Shown: positions 43,953 to 57,794, numbered from the stretch's first letter. The stretch is DNA of 64,000 nucleotides from Desertifilum tharense IPPAS B-1220 (GCF_001746915.1 NZ_MJGC01000044.1:1-64000); one strand, 5' to 3'. Notes: generated from the sequence alone by a model not told the origin. Numbers and translations are program-made.

Positions 43953-45275
43953 ATGTACACCGAGCAATTTTCAAATCAGCTTAGAAAAGCCCAAAATCGC
44001 TTACAAAAAATGCAAAAAGAAGCTGAGAATTCTTCTCAGTTGAACGAACAGTTAGTTCAAGAAGCTTTTGGTGAATTACCAAATGTGATTGAAGAATTGC
44101 ATGTTGCCATTGAAGAGTTGCATCAACAAAATGAAGAATTAGTAGAAGCTAGAATCGCAATTGAAAGGGAAAGACAGCGCTATCAAGAGCTTTTTGATTT
44201 TGCGCCCGATCCGTACTTGGTGACAACTATTCAAGGGAGAATTGTAGAGGCGAATTATAGTGCAGAAAAGCTATTTAATGTTAGACGAAAAAACTTGTGC
44301 GGCAAGCCTTTGAGTATATTTATTGATCGGGAAGGTCATCATGATTTTTACCTGAAGCTGGTTAAATTGAAAAGCTCGCCTTCAGAGGCTGATGCAGGGA
44401 ATCGCCAAGTGGTTTTACAAGATTGGGAAACGATAATTAAGCCTCGAAATCAATCGTCATTTCCTGCAACAATTTCTGTATCTAGTATTTATGATAGTCA
44501 AAAGCAATTATTAGGTTGGCGTTGGTTGATTCGGGATATTACCCAACGCAAGCAGGCTGAAGCAACCAACAGAATGTTACAAGAAGCCCGTGAAGTGAAT
44601 AGTTTAAAATCGCGCATTCTCCGAACGGTGTCTCATGAATTTCGCACGCCGATGAATGTGATTTATATTTCCATTCAGCTATTGGAACGCTACAGCAATA
44701 TCCAAAATGAGTCCACGAATAAGTTATTCTTGAAAATGCGAAAAGCCATCGATCATATGGTGAATTTGCTAGAAGATATTATGACTTTTAGTCAAGCAGA
44801 AGCGGGTAAGTTGGAATGCAACCCTTCGATGATTGAAGTTGTCCCGTTCTGTCAAAATTTGATTGATGAAATGAGCCTGGATAATAGTACCAAGAAGATT
44901 GTCCTGGTCGAGAAAAATCAACTAGCAACTGGCTACTGGGATGCCAAGCTTTTAAGACAAATTCTCGGTAATTTACTTTCAAATGCTCTGAAGTATTCGC
45001 CGCTGCATAGCGAAATTATTTTAGAGCTAGAGAGACAGGGCGATCGCGCGCTGTTCCATATTCAAGATTGCGGGATCGGCATTCCCCCAGAAGATGGCGA
45101 TCGCCTTTTTGAGGTCTTCTACCGGGCGGGTAACGTCGGCACCATTCCCGGTACGGGTTTGGGACTCTCCATCGTCCAAAAAGCGATCGAGTTACAAGGA
45201 GGCGCGATCGCCTTTAGCAGCGAAGTGGGAGTAGGAACCACCTTCAGCGTCAGTTTACCGTTAAGAAGCCGCTAA
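43953..45275 (+). CDS. PAS-domain sensor histidine kinase
   Basis: A 440-residue soluble kinase: N-terminal coiled coil (about 1-75) with IEELHVAIEELHQQNEELVEAR, a PAS domain (about 75-200, FDFAPDPYLVTTIQG), then HisKA with phospho-acceptor His near 228 (TVSHEFRTPMNV) and HATPase (NLLSNALKYS, DCGIGIP, GTGLGLSIV). The coil-PAS-kinase layout resembles the missing tail of the CheB-CheR-PAS fusion encoded upstream, suggesting one signalling protein split into separate genes. No response regulator is adjacent. Confidence 0.87.
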   Translation: MYTEQFSNQLRKAQNRLQKMQKEAENSSQLNEQLVQEAFGELPNVIEELHVAIEELHQQNEELVEARIAIERERQRYQELFDFAPDPYLVTTIQGRIVEANYSAEKLFNVRRKNLCGKPLSIFIDREGHHDFYLKLVKLKSSPSEADAGNRQVVLQDWETIIKPRNQSSFPATISVSSIYDSQKQLLGWRWLIRDITQRKQAEATNRMLQEAREVNSLKSRILRTVSHEFRTPMNVIYISIQLLERYSNIQNESTNKLFLKMRKAIDHMVNLLEDIMTFSQAEAGKLECNPSMIEVVPFCQNLIDEMSLDNSTKKIVLVEKNQLATGYWDAKLLRQILGNLLSNALKYSPLHSEIILELERQGDRALFHIQDCGIGIPPEDGDRLFEVFYRAGNVGTIPGTGLGLSIVQKAIELQGGAIAFSSEVGVGTTFSVSLPLRSR

Positions 45276-45278
45276 AAA

Positions 45279-45310
45279 AACCCCCAATCCGCTCAGGATC
45301 GGGGGGGGTT
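45279..45310. terminator. Bidirectional terminator hairpin
   Basis: AACCCCCAATCC, a short loop GCTCA, then GGATCGGGGGGGGTT. The stem serves both the kinase gene (plus) and apcE (minus), which converge here; A-rich flank on the left and T-rich tail on the right favour termination in both directions. Confidence 0.65.
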
Positions 45311-45338
45311 CAAGGCTTTCTAATCGCCAATCAACCGC

Positions 45339-49236
<3,898 letters not shown>

Positions 49237-50436
49237 ATGTCAGATTCTCAAGCGATTAGCCAAGCAGTTGCCAAACTCTACGATACCTATCCCTTCCCGC
49301 CGGAACCGCTACTCGATGAACCCCCACCGGGTTATAACTGGCGCTGGAATTGGCTAGCCGCCTATAATTTCTGCACGGGACAAAAGCCGCAACGCCAAGA
49401 CGTTCGCATTCTAGACGCCGGATGCGGTACGGGCGTTGGGACGGAGTATTTGGTACACCTCAACCCCCAAGCGTCAGTGGTGGGAATTGACTTGAGTGCG
49501 GGGGCGCTGGAGGTGGCAAAGGAGCGCTGTCAGCGTTCGGGGGCTAACCGGGTAGAATTTCATCACCTCAGCTTGTACGATGTGGGACAAATTCCAGGGG
49601 AGTTTGATTTAATTAATTGCGTGGGCGTGCTGCATCACTTGCCTGACCCCATTCGCGGCATTCAATCCTTAGCCCCGAAGTTAGCCCCAGGTGGGTTAAT
49701 GCATATCTTTGTGTATGCGGAGTTGGGACGCTGGGAAATTCAACTGATGCAGAAGGCGATCGCGCTTTTGCAGCAACCAGGCGACTATCGCGATGGCGTT
49801 CAGGTAGGACGGGAAATCTTCTCCTCTTTACCAGAAAATAACCGTCTTGTCAAGCGAGAACAAGATCGCTGGTCAATGGAAAATCAGCGGGATGCGTGTT
49901 TCGCAGATATGTACGTGCATCCCCAGGAAATTGACTACAACATTGACACCCTATTTGAGTTAATTGACGCCTCTGGCTTAGAATTTGTCGGCTTCTCTAA
50001 CCCGCGTAACTGGCAAATTGAGCGACTTTTGGGCAAAAATCCCGATTTGGTAGAACGGGCGAAACATTTGAGCGATCGCCAATTGTACCGCCTCATCGAA
50101 CTCCTAGACCCAGAAAACGTCACCCACTACGAATTCTTCCTCACCCGTCCCCCCCTCCCCAAAGCCGACTGGTCTTCCGAGGAAGCCTTACTCAGCGCCA
50201 TCCCAGAAATCAATCCCTGTATCGACGGTTGGCCAAGTCGCTGCTTATTCAACTACGACTACCAACTGATTAACCTCTCAGAGTCCGAGTTTAACTTCCT
50301 CCAAGCCTGCGACGGTCAAAAAAATATCCAAGAGATTCTGGCGATCGCTCCTTTAGAGTTTAGCGATATCCGCAAGCTAATTGAACAACAACTCATCCTA
50401 CTGAGTTCCGAGTTCCGAGTTCCGAGTTCCGAGTGA
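49237..50436 (+). CDS. Class I SAM-dependent methyltransferase with C-terminal extension
   Basis: From the ATG at 49237 the protein has 399 residues. The Rossmann AdoMet site is ILDAGCGTGVGTEYL with downstream VVGIDLSAGALEVA and NCVGVLHHLPDP. The enzyme half ends near residue 230; the rest is a helical extension of the type seen in cyanobacterial O- or C-methyltransferase-like proteins. The final residues (SSEFRVPSSE) are encoded by tandem GAGTTCC heptamers, so the C-terminus has been extended by repeat run-in. Substrate unknown. Confidence 0.8.
   Translation: MSDSQAISQAVAKLYDTYPFPPEPLLDEPPPGYNWRWNWLAAYNFCTGQKPQRQDVRILDAGCGTGVGTEYLVHLNPQASVVGIDLSAGALEVAKERCQRSGANRVEFHHLSLYDVGQIPGEFDLINCVGVLHHLPDPIRGIQSLAPKLAPGGLMHIFVYAELGRWEIQLMQKAIALLQQPGDYRDGVQVGREIFSSLPENNRLVKREQDRWSMENQRDACFADMYVHPQEIDYNIDTLFELIDASGLEFVGFSNPRNWQIERLLGKNPDLVERAKHLSDRQLYRLIELLDPENVTHYEFFLTRPPLPKADWSSEEALLSAIPEINPCIDGWPSRCLFNYDYQLINLSESEFNFLQACDGQKNIQEILAIAPLEFSDIRKLIEQQLILLSSEFRVPSSE
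50403..50435. repeat. GAGTTCC heptamer array forming a protein C-terminus
   Basis: GAGTTCCGAGTTCC- repeated units up to the stop codon TGA of the methyltransferase gene. The heptamer is a relative of those in the adjacent spacer (50456-50665). Confidence 0.75.
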
Positions 50437-50668
50437 AGAAGAGGGTGGGGGGAAGTGAGTGCTGAGTGCTGAGTGCTGAGTGTAAAGTGCTGAATGCTGA
50501 GTGAGAAGTAGTTGCGCGGTTCTTGGTGCGTAGCGATTTTTCCTGTGTCTTCTTCCCCAACCCCCAACTCCTAACTCCTAATTCCCTTCTTCCCCCAACC
50601 CCCAACTCCTAATTCCTAATTCCCTTCTTCCCCAACCCCCAACTCCTAACTCCCAATTCCCTTCTTCT
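50437..50668. repeat. STRR spacer between methyltransferase and adenylate cyclase
   Basis: GTGCTGA heptamers (50456-50505) followed by short pyrimidine blocks and AACTCCT/AATTCCC heptamers (50556-50665). No gene. It is the same repeat vocabulary as in the 33 kb and 39 kb spacers. Confidence 0.75.
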
Positions 50669-51958
50669 TCAGCCCTTTTTCCCAACTAACAGATAAGTTA
50701 ACATCGCGCCTTTGCCTTTAATTTGAATTGCCCCTCGCGACTCGAAGATATATTTAGACTTAAGGCGATTATAGGTGGCTTCTGTCACTTGGATGCGGCC
50801 TGCAATGCCTTGAGACTCCATGCGGCTGGCCATATTGACAGTATCGCCCCATAGATCGTAGATGAATTTTTTAATTCCAATCACGCCTGCAATCACCGGC
50901 CCTGTGGCAATGCCGATCCGAATGCGAAAATCTTGTTGCATCTGGGCGTTAAACTCATCTAAGGAGGCTTGCATATCTAAAGCCATACTCGCGATCGCAT
51001 CGGCATGATCGCTCTTGGGTTCTGGCAACCCTGACACAACCATGTAAGCATCGCCAATGGTTTTAATCTTCTCAAGCTGGTGTTGCTCGGCTAATTGGTC
51101 AAAACGCGAGAAAATTTGATTGAGCAATTGCACCAACTCCGGCGGCGAGATGCGATCGCTTAAAGCTGTAAAACCCACAATATCAGCAAACAGCACCGAC
51201 ACTTCTGCAAAACTATCGGCAATGGTGGTTGGTTCGTATTTCAGGCGTTCGGCAATCGAAGACGGTAGAATATTCAGCAGCAATTGTTCCGAGCGCTGCT
51301 GTTCGGCAGCCAGTTTATCGTAAGCTTGCTCTAACTGGCGACGGGCTTTAAATTCGGCTTGTTGAACCCGTTCGTAAAGATACACTGACAGGTTGCAAAT
51401 CGTAAAAATCCAAAGCAAATAAAGGGTTAAAACGGCCGGAGTCAGCCAAACCGCAGACATTTGAATGGGAAACCCGCGTACTAGGCTTAACCCCACAAAA
51501 TAGCCAACCAAACCCAACTGAGAAATCAGATGTAACGACCAACAAACCGGAACTAGGGTGGCTTGACCAAATAATGCCAGCGGCCAGACAATTAAATCGG
51601 GTTCTAATGCCTGGGTTAACACAGCCCGAACGTGCAGGGGAATCAACATTACCGACCAAGAAAAGCCGAGCAAGATTAAACCCGGTCGTCGATGCCCCAG
51701 ACGAGAGTGCATGAGCAGCAGGCATAACGCTAAACTGAATTCTACTGCAATTTGCGATCGCAGCCAGGTGACTTGAAACGCCTCCCGATTAAAAATCAGA
51801 TTGCTCAGTTCTAAGAGCGTAAAGGTTAAGAACGAGATTAAAGCCAGCCATAACCCCAGTTTCAAGCGACTTCGCATAAAGTTGCGCCGCCAGCTAGCAT
51901 AGTCTACTGTTGCAGATTGGGGTTGAATGTGGAAAACAGAGGCGATCGCGCGATGCAT
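50669..51958 (-). CDS. Membrane-bound class III adenylate cyclase
   Basis: From the ATG at 51958 (GGGAG upstream; a GTG 36 bases earlier is less likely) the protein has 429 residues: about six membrane helices in residues 30-200, a coiled linker (ERVQQAEFKARRQLEQAY) and a cyclase domain from about 245 (LFADIVGFTALSD, IGDAYMVVSGLP, WGDTVNMASRM). The pair Lys (KIKTIGDAY) and Asp (YDLWGDTVN) are the ATP-specificity residues, so cAMP rather than cGMP is expected. The membrane domain resembles CHASE- or 6TM-type cyclases. Together with cyaC the window encodes two adenylate cyclases. Confidence 0.85.
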   Translation of the reverse strand: MHRAIASVFHIQPQSATVDYASWRRNFMRSRLKLGLWLALISFLTFTLLELSNLIFNREAFQVTWLRSQIAVEFSLALCLLLMHSRLGHRRPGLILLGFSWSVMLIPLHVRAVLTQALEPDLIVWPLALFGQATLVPVCWSLHLISQLGLVGYFVGLSLVRGFPIQMSAVWLTPAVLTLYLLWIFTICNLSVYLYERVQQAEFKARRQLEQAYDKLAAEQQRSEQLLLNILPSSIAERLKYEPTTIADSFAEVSVLFADIVGFTALSDRISPPELVQLLNQIFSRFDQLAEQHQLEKIKTIGDAYMVVSGLPEPKSDHADAIASMALDMQASLDEFNAQMQQDFRIRIGIATGPVIAGVIGIKKFIYDLWGDTVNMASRMESQGIAGRIQVTEATYNRLKSKYIFESRGAIQIKGKGAMLTYLLVGKKG

Positions 51959-52150
51959 TTTAGCTCCCAGTCTCACTTTTTTCACCGATCGCACCCAATG
52001 GCTCCTTTCAAACCAATGATGAAGGGTTACACCCCAGTTTTAACCCGATCTGGGCCCTCTGGCTAGAAATTTTCTCCCAAACTTGATAGCCCTAGCCATT
52101 CGCGGCACAATAAAAAGCAGGTTCATCATTGGGTGGGTTTTGAGTCTTTT

Positions 52151-53389
52151 ATGGCAAGGTTTCCCAAAGTTCAATCTGAATATACGGCAGATGTCGCAAT
52201 TGTGGGGGCAGGTATTGTGGGGGCGACACTCGCTTGCGCGCTTAAAGATTCAGGCTTGCAGGTGGTATTAATTGAAGCACAACCCCAAGAACAAGCGATC
52301 GCCAAACGTCAAGCCTATGCCCTCTCCTTAATGTCCGGGCGCATCTTCCAAGGGTTGGGACTCTGGGAAACCATCCTCCCGCAAATCAACACCTTTAAGC
52401 AAATTCGCCTCTCTGATGCCGACTATTCCCGCTTTGTGCGCTTCTCCCTAGAGGATTTGGGCACCGACGCCCTGGGATATGTTGGGGAACATCGGGTGCT
52501 GCTGTCGGCGCTGTACGAGGCGTTAGAGGGCTGTTCTCACGTCACTTGGCTCTGTCCGGCTCAGGTGGAAACCGTGGACTATGGCGAAAGCGGGGCAAGC
52601 CTTCAGTTAAGCTTAGAGGCACCGGGCGGATCTCGTTCCGTCACGGTTCAATCTCGCCTGGTGGTGGCCGCCGATGGATCGCGATCGCGCGTACGCGAGT
52701 TAGCGGGCATTAAAACCCACGGCTGGAAATACTGGCAATCTTGCGTTGCAACCACCATACGCCCCGAAGATCCCCACCCCGATACGGCTTACGAACGCTT
52801 CTGGCCGAGCGGCCCGATGGGCGTTCTTCCCTTACCGGGCAATCGCTATCAGGTGGTCTGGACGGCTCCCCACGCGGAGGCGAAGGCGTTGCAAAATTTA
52901 GAGGAAAAAGCCTTTTTAGCCCTATTAGAGGAGCGTACAGGCGGGCTATTGGGACGTTTAGAACTCGATGCCCCCCGCGCCGTGTTTCCCGTCCAGTTAA
53001 TGCAGAGCGATCGCTATGTCCTCCCCCATTTAGCCCTGGTTGGGGATGCGGCCCATTGCTGTCACCCCGTCGGCGGTCAAGGGTTGAATATGGGTATTCG
53101 CGATGCCGCAGTTTTGGCGCAAACGCTCGCCCAGGCGCAACAACAGGGCGAAGAGATTGGCGCGCTTGATGTCCTTGGGCGCTATGAACGGTGGCGCAAG
53201 CGGGAAAACCTCGCCATTTTGGGCTTTACAGATTTCCTAGACCGCACCTTTTCTAATACATTTGTGCCGGTGGTGGCGATCCGCCGCAGCGGGTTGTGGA
53301 TGCTCCATACCCTCCAAGGCGCGCGCTATCTGGCTTTGCGGTTAATGACGGGTTTATTTGGTCGTTCGCCGAATCTGGCGCAACCATGA
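52151..53389 (+). CDS. UbiH/UbiF/COQ6-type FAD-dependent hydroxylase
   Basis: From the ATG at 52151 the protein has 412 residues (a GTG 18 bases earlier is possible). Motifs are DVAIVGAGIVGATLA (FAD ADP-binding), AADGSRSRVRELAG, and VGDAAHCCHPVGGQGLNMG (second FAD motif). The family hydroxylates ubiquinone or plastoquinone rings. In cyanobacteria, which lack ubiquinone, a homologue is thought to function in plastoquinone biosynthesis. The stop overlaps the start of the KDPG aldolase gene (ATGA), so the pair is translationally coupled though functionally unrelated. Confidence 0.82.
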   Translation: MARFPKVQSEYTADVAIVGAGIVGATLACALKDSGLQVVLIEAQPQEQAIAKRQAYALSLMSGRIFQGLGLWETILPQINTFKQIRLSDADYSRFVRFSLEDLGTDALGYVGEHRVLLSALYEALEGCSHVTWLCPAQVETVDYGESGASLQLSLEAPGGSRSVTVQSRLVVAADGSRSRVRELAGIKTHGWKYWQSCVATTIRPEDPHPDTAYERFWPSGPMGVLPLPGNRYQVVWTAPHAEAKALQNLEEKAFLALLEERTGGLLGRLELDAPRAVFPVQLMQSDRYVLPHLALVGDAAHCCHPVGGQGLNMGIRDAAVLAQTLAQAQQQGEEIGALDVLGRYERWRKRENLAILGFTDFLDRTFSNTFVPVVAIRRSGLWMLHTLQGARYLALRLMTGLFGRSPNLAQP

Positions 53390-54036
53390 GCGAGGCTTGG
53401 TTTAACAGTCTGCAACAGCAAAAAGCGATCGCCGTGATTCGCTCCCCCTCTCTAGAATTGGGTCTAGAAATGGCGAAAGCGGTAGCCGCCGGGGGGATGC
53501 AGTTGATTGAAATTACCTGGAATAGCACCCAACCCGCGCAACTGGTGAGCAAATTGCGATCGCAACTCCCCCACTGTTGGATCGGTGCAGGAACCTTACT
53601 CACCTCAGCCGACTTGCAAGCGGCGGTTGAGGCGGGCGCGCAATTCCTGTTTACCCCCCACACCGATCCCACCTTAATTCAAGCAGCCGTCAGCGCCCAA
53701 ATTCCCATCATTCCGGGTGCCTTAACCCCCACGGAAATTGTCACCGCTTGGCAAGCCGGAGCCAGTTGCGTCAAGGTGTTTCCCATTCAAGCCGTTGGCG
53801 GCATCCAGTATATCAAGGCACTCAGAGGGCCGTTAGGGCAAATTCCCTTAATTCCCACAGGGGGGGTAACAATTAGCAATGCACCGCAGTTGATCGCGGC
53901 TGGAGCTACTGCTGTGGGCTTATCTAGCGATCTGTTTCCTCCAAGCTCAGTTAAACAGCAAGACTGGAGCGCGATCGCGCAATTAGCCAGTACCTTACTC
54001 CAGACGCTTAACCTAGACGCCCAAACTGAGGCTTAG
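53386..54036 (+). CDS. eda: 2-keto-3-deoxy-6-phosphogluconate / 4-hydroxy-2-oxoglutarate aldolase
   Basis: From the ATG at 53386, overlapping the ubiH-like stop by four bases, the protein has 216 residues. The class I aldolase Schiff-base Lys130 is in ASCVKVFPIQAVGG and Glu42 in LIEITW; GAGTLLT and PTGGV are further family blocks. It cleaves KDPG to pyruvate and glyceraldehyde-3-phosphate, the last step of the Entner-Doudoroff pathway, which operates in some cyanobacteria. The matching dehydratase gene (edd) is not in the window; an earlier in-frame ATG (53296) is inside the upstream gene and not used. Confidence 0.88.
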   Translation: MSEAWFNSLQQQKAIAVIRSPSLELGLEMAKAVAAGGMQLIEITWNSTQPAQLVSKLRSQLPHCWIGAGTLLTSADLQAAVEAGAQFLFTPHTDPTLIQAAVSAQIPIIPGALTPTEIVTAWQAGASCVKVFPIQAVGGIQYIKALRGPLGQIPLIPTGGVTISNAPQLIAAGATAVGLSSDLFPPSSVKQQDWSAIAQLASTLLQTLNLDAQTEA

Positions 54037-54719
54037 AAAACTTAGCAAACATTTTGGGCTAAGAATATGTCACAATTTACTGAAATTCAGTACAAAACAC
54101 GTCTACTTTAGAACAAAAGGCTACATCTTCTGCGGGATGAGGTGGAGTTAACCGATTGAGTTTTCACGCTCTAGAAACCCGTATCTCCCATCTCTTAGCC
54201 AAGGAGCGTCTCTTCACTTGCATTTACCCCTCACCCAGGGAAGTTACATCTCCGCCATTTCTGAACTTAAGTGAGGCTACAGTCGTGAACCCATAACCTC
54301 AGCTTGCGAGGCCTAAAGAGATTGCGTTCCGCCAGAACCTTATATCTTATACATAATCCTCGCGAACCCATTTGCTATTGAGTGACGACCCTTGTAGTGA
54401 CGTTCTCCTCTGTCAAACACTCCGTTTCAGTTTTTCCCATTGCACGATCGCTCACTCAGATGGGGTTCGATCCTCTCCCAGTATTTGTTAGTAAAAGTCT
54501 CCCTCTATCCATTCCTATCAGTCAGTAGGGATTCAATCCTTCAATTCAACGCAGGCTCAAGGCTGACTGGACAAGCCCTTCAGTCTCTACTTGAGCCATC
54601 CGCGTTAGTCTGTGAACTCAAAACCGGCGAAGGTTCCTTCCCAAACAGGGTGCAACCCTTGAATTTACTGAGCCAGCGATCCAGCCCTCAGTTAGCCTTG
54701 AACTACCCCAACAATTTTT
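54037..54719. other. 683-base gap before the multi-PAS kinase
   Basis: No gene is supported; the longest frame (54440-54751) has no ribosome-binding site and overlaps the kinase start. CCTCAGCTTGCGAGG (near 54297) is a small hairpin. AT-rich stretches such as TTATATCTTATACATAAT could be promoter parts. I see no CRISPR, RNA gene or repeat family copy here. Confidence 0.45.
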
Positions 54720-57700
54720 ATGGCACGCAACAATCAATACAAACCGATTGAAAGCACTTGGCACAACCCAGAGCAACGCAGGCTGGCGAGTTCCGCTCAA
54801 ACCTTTGAATGGATGAGCGTACTCACCCCTGATGGCGCAATCTTAGAAGCCAACCAAGCCACCTTATGTTTAGTGGATCGGCCCTTAGAAGCCATAACAG
54901 GCGCTCTCATTTGGCAAGTATATCCTTGGATGGATTGTTTTGAAGCCCAAGTGCAACTCCAAAACGCGATCGCCACAGCCAACCACCAAGAAAGCGTGAG
55001 TCTGCAAATGGTTCTGGGCAAAACTCCCCAGGAAAGTTTAGTCTTTGAATTGTCGATTAAGTCCGTGCGCGATCGCCAGGGGAACGTCACTGTTCTCATT
55101 GTCAAAGGACGGGAGATCGCGCCCCCTCCTCCCACACCCTCTAGCACAGAAACCCCAGAAAATCGAGAACAGGAACGCGCAACCGCACTCCTGCAAACGA
55201 CCCTAGCAGAGGTGCAACACCTGCAACATCAACTCGACTGTTTCTTGCAACTGTCGCAAGAGCTAGTTGTTATCGCCAGTCACGATGGGTATTTCCGGCG
55301 CGTCAACCCTGCTGCTCAAAAGCTGCTGGGCTACTCAACAGAAGAACTGACAGCCTTGCCCTTTTTGAGTTTGGTTCACCCAGACGATTATCATAAAACC
55401 CAAGCCGCCATTAGACAGCAAGTCGAGGAACACCTATCCGTTGTTCAACTGGAAAACCGCTATCGGGCTAAAGATGGCTCGTACAAATGGTTATCTTGGA
55501 ATTCTATCTTCACTGATGGCTTTCTGTATGCGGTAGGACGCGATATTACCGAACAAAAAGACGCAGAAGTTGCCCTGCGCGAAAGCGAAGCCCGTTACCA
55601 AAATCTAGCCCAACTCTTGCCCGTCGGGATCTTTCATTCCGATGCTCAAGGCGCTACCCTTTATACAAATCCTCGCTGGAGCGAAATTAGCGGACTGAGT
55701 GCAGCAGAATCTCTAGGAGATGGATGGGTGCAAAACATTCATCCAGAAGATCGAACTCAGGCGTTTGTTTCATGGCAGCGTTTAATTAACGAGCAAATCC
55801 CATTGCAAAACGAATTTCGGATTATTCGTCCCGATGGTGAGATTGTCTGGTGTTTGGCACAAGCCCAAGCCGAACGCGGGGAAAATGACGAGATTAAAGG
55901 CTATATCGGCTCTGTCACCGATATTAGCGATCGCAAACGCACTGAAGAGGAAATGCGCCTGCTCTTGCAACAATACCGCTTCCTCGCCGACACCATGCCC
56001 CAGATGGTATGGACGGGTACCCCAGATGGCTTTATTGATTACTACAACCAGCGCTGGCTAGACTTCACGGGCATGAGTTTAGAAGAAAATCTAGGTTGGG
56101 GATGGACTGCCATCGTTCATCCTGAAGATCTGCAACGCTGTATTGATTGCTGGAATCACTCCTTAGCCACAGGAACAGATTACCAAATCGAGTATCGCTT
56201 CAAAGGAGCCTGTCACGATCGCTATCGCTGGCATTTAGGACGAGCAGTTCCCCTGCGAAATGATGAGGGCGAGATTATGAGATGGTTTGGCACCTGTACC
56301 GATATCGACGATGTGAAACAGGTAGAAGCCGCCCTCAAACAAAGCGAGCAAGAATACCGAGAACTCGCCCAACGCACTCAACTGATCAACCAGCTAGCCA
56401 ATCAAATTCGTCAATCCTTGAATTTGAATTCGATTCTGCAAACAGTTGTTACAGAAATCCGCAGTTTATTAAGTGTGGATCAATGCGTTTTTAGCTTCTG
56501 TCGCTCGGAATTTGGTTCTTTGGTGTGGGATGTGGTAGAAGAAGCCAGTTCTCCCGATTTACCCAGTTTAATTGGGGTTTATCCGCTGGCAGAAATTGAC
56601 GAACTCCATCAAAAGTTACGCAATCTTGAGATTATCCAAATTGATGCGGTTCAGGCTCTCGATAATCCTTTAATGCGCCAATTTTGGAGTGCCTTGGGAT
56701 TTCAGTCCGTTTTGAATGTGCCCATCCAGTTACGTTCGGGGGCGACAGGGGTGGTGAGTTGCACCCACAGTGCGAAGATACGACCTTGGCAGAAAGAAGA
56801 GGTGGCTTTGGTTGTGGCGGTTTGCGATCAAATTGCGATCGCCATTCATCAGGCGGAACTCTACGAACAAAGCCGCCAAGCCGCCACAGAGGCGATGGAA
56901 AAAAGCCAGCAACTCGAACAAACGCTCTATCAACTGCAACGCACCCAAAGCCAACTGATTCAAAGCGAAAAAATGTCCAGTTTGGGGCAATTGGTTGCAG
57001 GAGTTGCCCATGAAATTAATAATCCGGTGAACTTTATTTTTGGCAATCTTACCCATGCCCAAGAATATAGCCAACAACTGCTAGGCTTGATCGGCCTCTA
57101 CCAGCAGCACTACCCAAACCCGGTAGAAGACATTGAGTTAGAAATTGAGGAAATCGATCTGGCATTTTTGGTGGAAGACTTGCCCAAGTTGCTCGACTCC
57201 ATGAAAATTGGGGCGGTGCGAATTCGAGAAATTGTCAGCAGTTTGCGAACCTTCTCGCGCTTAGACGAATCAGACATGAAGGAAGTCGATATTCACGAAG
57301 GGATCGACAGTACCTTAATGATTCTGCAAAATCGCACGAAAGCCAAGGTCGATCGCCAAGCGATTCGCTTAGTTAAAGAGTACGGTTCGCTACCTCTGAT
57401 TGAATGCTATCCCGGCCAACTCAATCAAGTGTTTATGAACTTGCTAACCAATGCCATCGATACGCTAGACGAACGACACGTACAGCTTTCAGAAAGTGCG
57501 ATCGCCCAAATTCCCAGTACCATTACCATTACCACTGCTATCCTTAACTCAGACTGGATTTCAATCTCCATTGCAGACAATGGTTTAGGCATTCCCCAAG
57601 CCGTACAGCAACGCTTATTCGATCCTTTCTTCACTACTAAACCAATTGGCAAAGGAACGGGCTTAGGTTTATCAATCAGCTACCAAATTGTGGTTGAAAA

Positions 57701-57788
57701 ACATCAGGGACGCTTACTCTGTCATTCCTCGCCCAATCGGGGAACAGAATTTGTGATTGAGATTCCCATCCGCCAAAGGTCATGCTGA
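54720..57788 (+). CDS. Multi-PAS/GAF sensor histidine kinase
   Basis: A 1022-residue soluble kinase. Four PAS domains (about 25-130, 175-285, 295-415, 420-545; e.g. RVNPAAQKLLGYS, YTNPRWSEISGLS, YYNQRWLDFTGMS), one GAF domain (about 570-720), a long coil, then HisKA with His764 (GVAHEINNPVNF) and HATPase (NLLTNAIDTL, DNGLGIP, GKGTGLGLSISYQ). The HisKA is of the HATPase type with the NNPVNF His-box. No transmembrane segment is present, so the stimulus is intracellular. The gene is convergent with the FAD gene (six bases apart) and has no adjacent response regulator. Confidence 0.87.
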   Translation: MARNNQYKPIESTWHNPEQRRLASSAQTFEWMSVLTPDGAILEANQATLCLVDRPLEAITGALIWQVYPWMDCFEAQVQLQNAIATANHQESVSLQMVLGKTPQESLVFELSIKSVRDRQGNVTVLIVKGREIAPPPPTPSSTETPENREQERATALLQTTLAEVQHLQHQLDCFLQLSQELVVIASHDGYFRRVNPAAQKLLGYSTEELTALPFLSLVHPDDYHKTQAAIRQQVEEHLSVVQLENRYRAKDGSYKWLSWNSIFTDGFLYAVGRDITEQKDAEVALRESEARYQNLAQLLPVGIFHSDAQGATLYTNPRWSEISGLSAAESLGDGWVQNIHPEDRTQAFVSWQRLINEQIPLQNEFRIIRPDGEIVWCLAQAQAERGENDEIKGYIGSVTDISDRKRTEEEMRLLLQQYRFLADTMPQMVWTGTPDGFIDYYNQRWLDFTGMSLEENLGWGWTAIVHPEDLQRCIDCWNHSLATGTDYQIEYRFKGACHDRYRWHLGRAVPLRNDEGEIMRWFGTCTDIDDVKQVEAALKQSEQEYRELAQRTQLINQLANQIRQSLNLNSILQTVVTEIRSLLSVDQCVFSFCRSEFGSLVWDVVEEASSPDLPSLIGVYPLAEIDELHQKLRNLEIIQIDAVQALDNPLMRQFWSALGFQSVLNVPIQLRSGATGVVSCTHSAKIRPWQKEEVALVVAVCDQIAIAIHQAELYEQSRQAATEAMEKSQQLEQTLYQLQRTQSQLIQSEKMSSLGQLVAGVAHEINNPVNFIFGNLTHAQEYSQQLLGLIGLYQQHYPNPVEDIELEIEEIDLAFLVEDLPKLLDSMKIGAVRIREIVSSLRTFSRLDESDMKEVDIHEGIDSTLMILQNRTKAKVDRQAIRLVKEYGSLPLIECYPGQLNQVFMNLLTNAIDTLDERHVQLSESAIAQIPSTITITTAILNSDWISISIADNGLGIPQAVQQRLFDPFFTTKPIGKGTGLGLSISYQIVVEKHQGRLLCHSSPNRGTEFVIEIPIRQRSC

Positions 57789-57794
57789 AATAGA

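Noticed and set aside
54440..54751. 103-residue frame before the multi-PAS kinase
   Set aside because: No ribosome-binding site, no recognisable domain, and it overlaps the kinase start in another frame.
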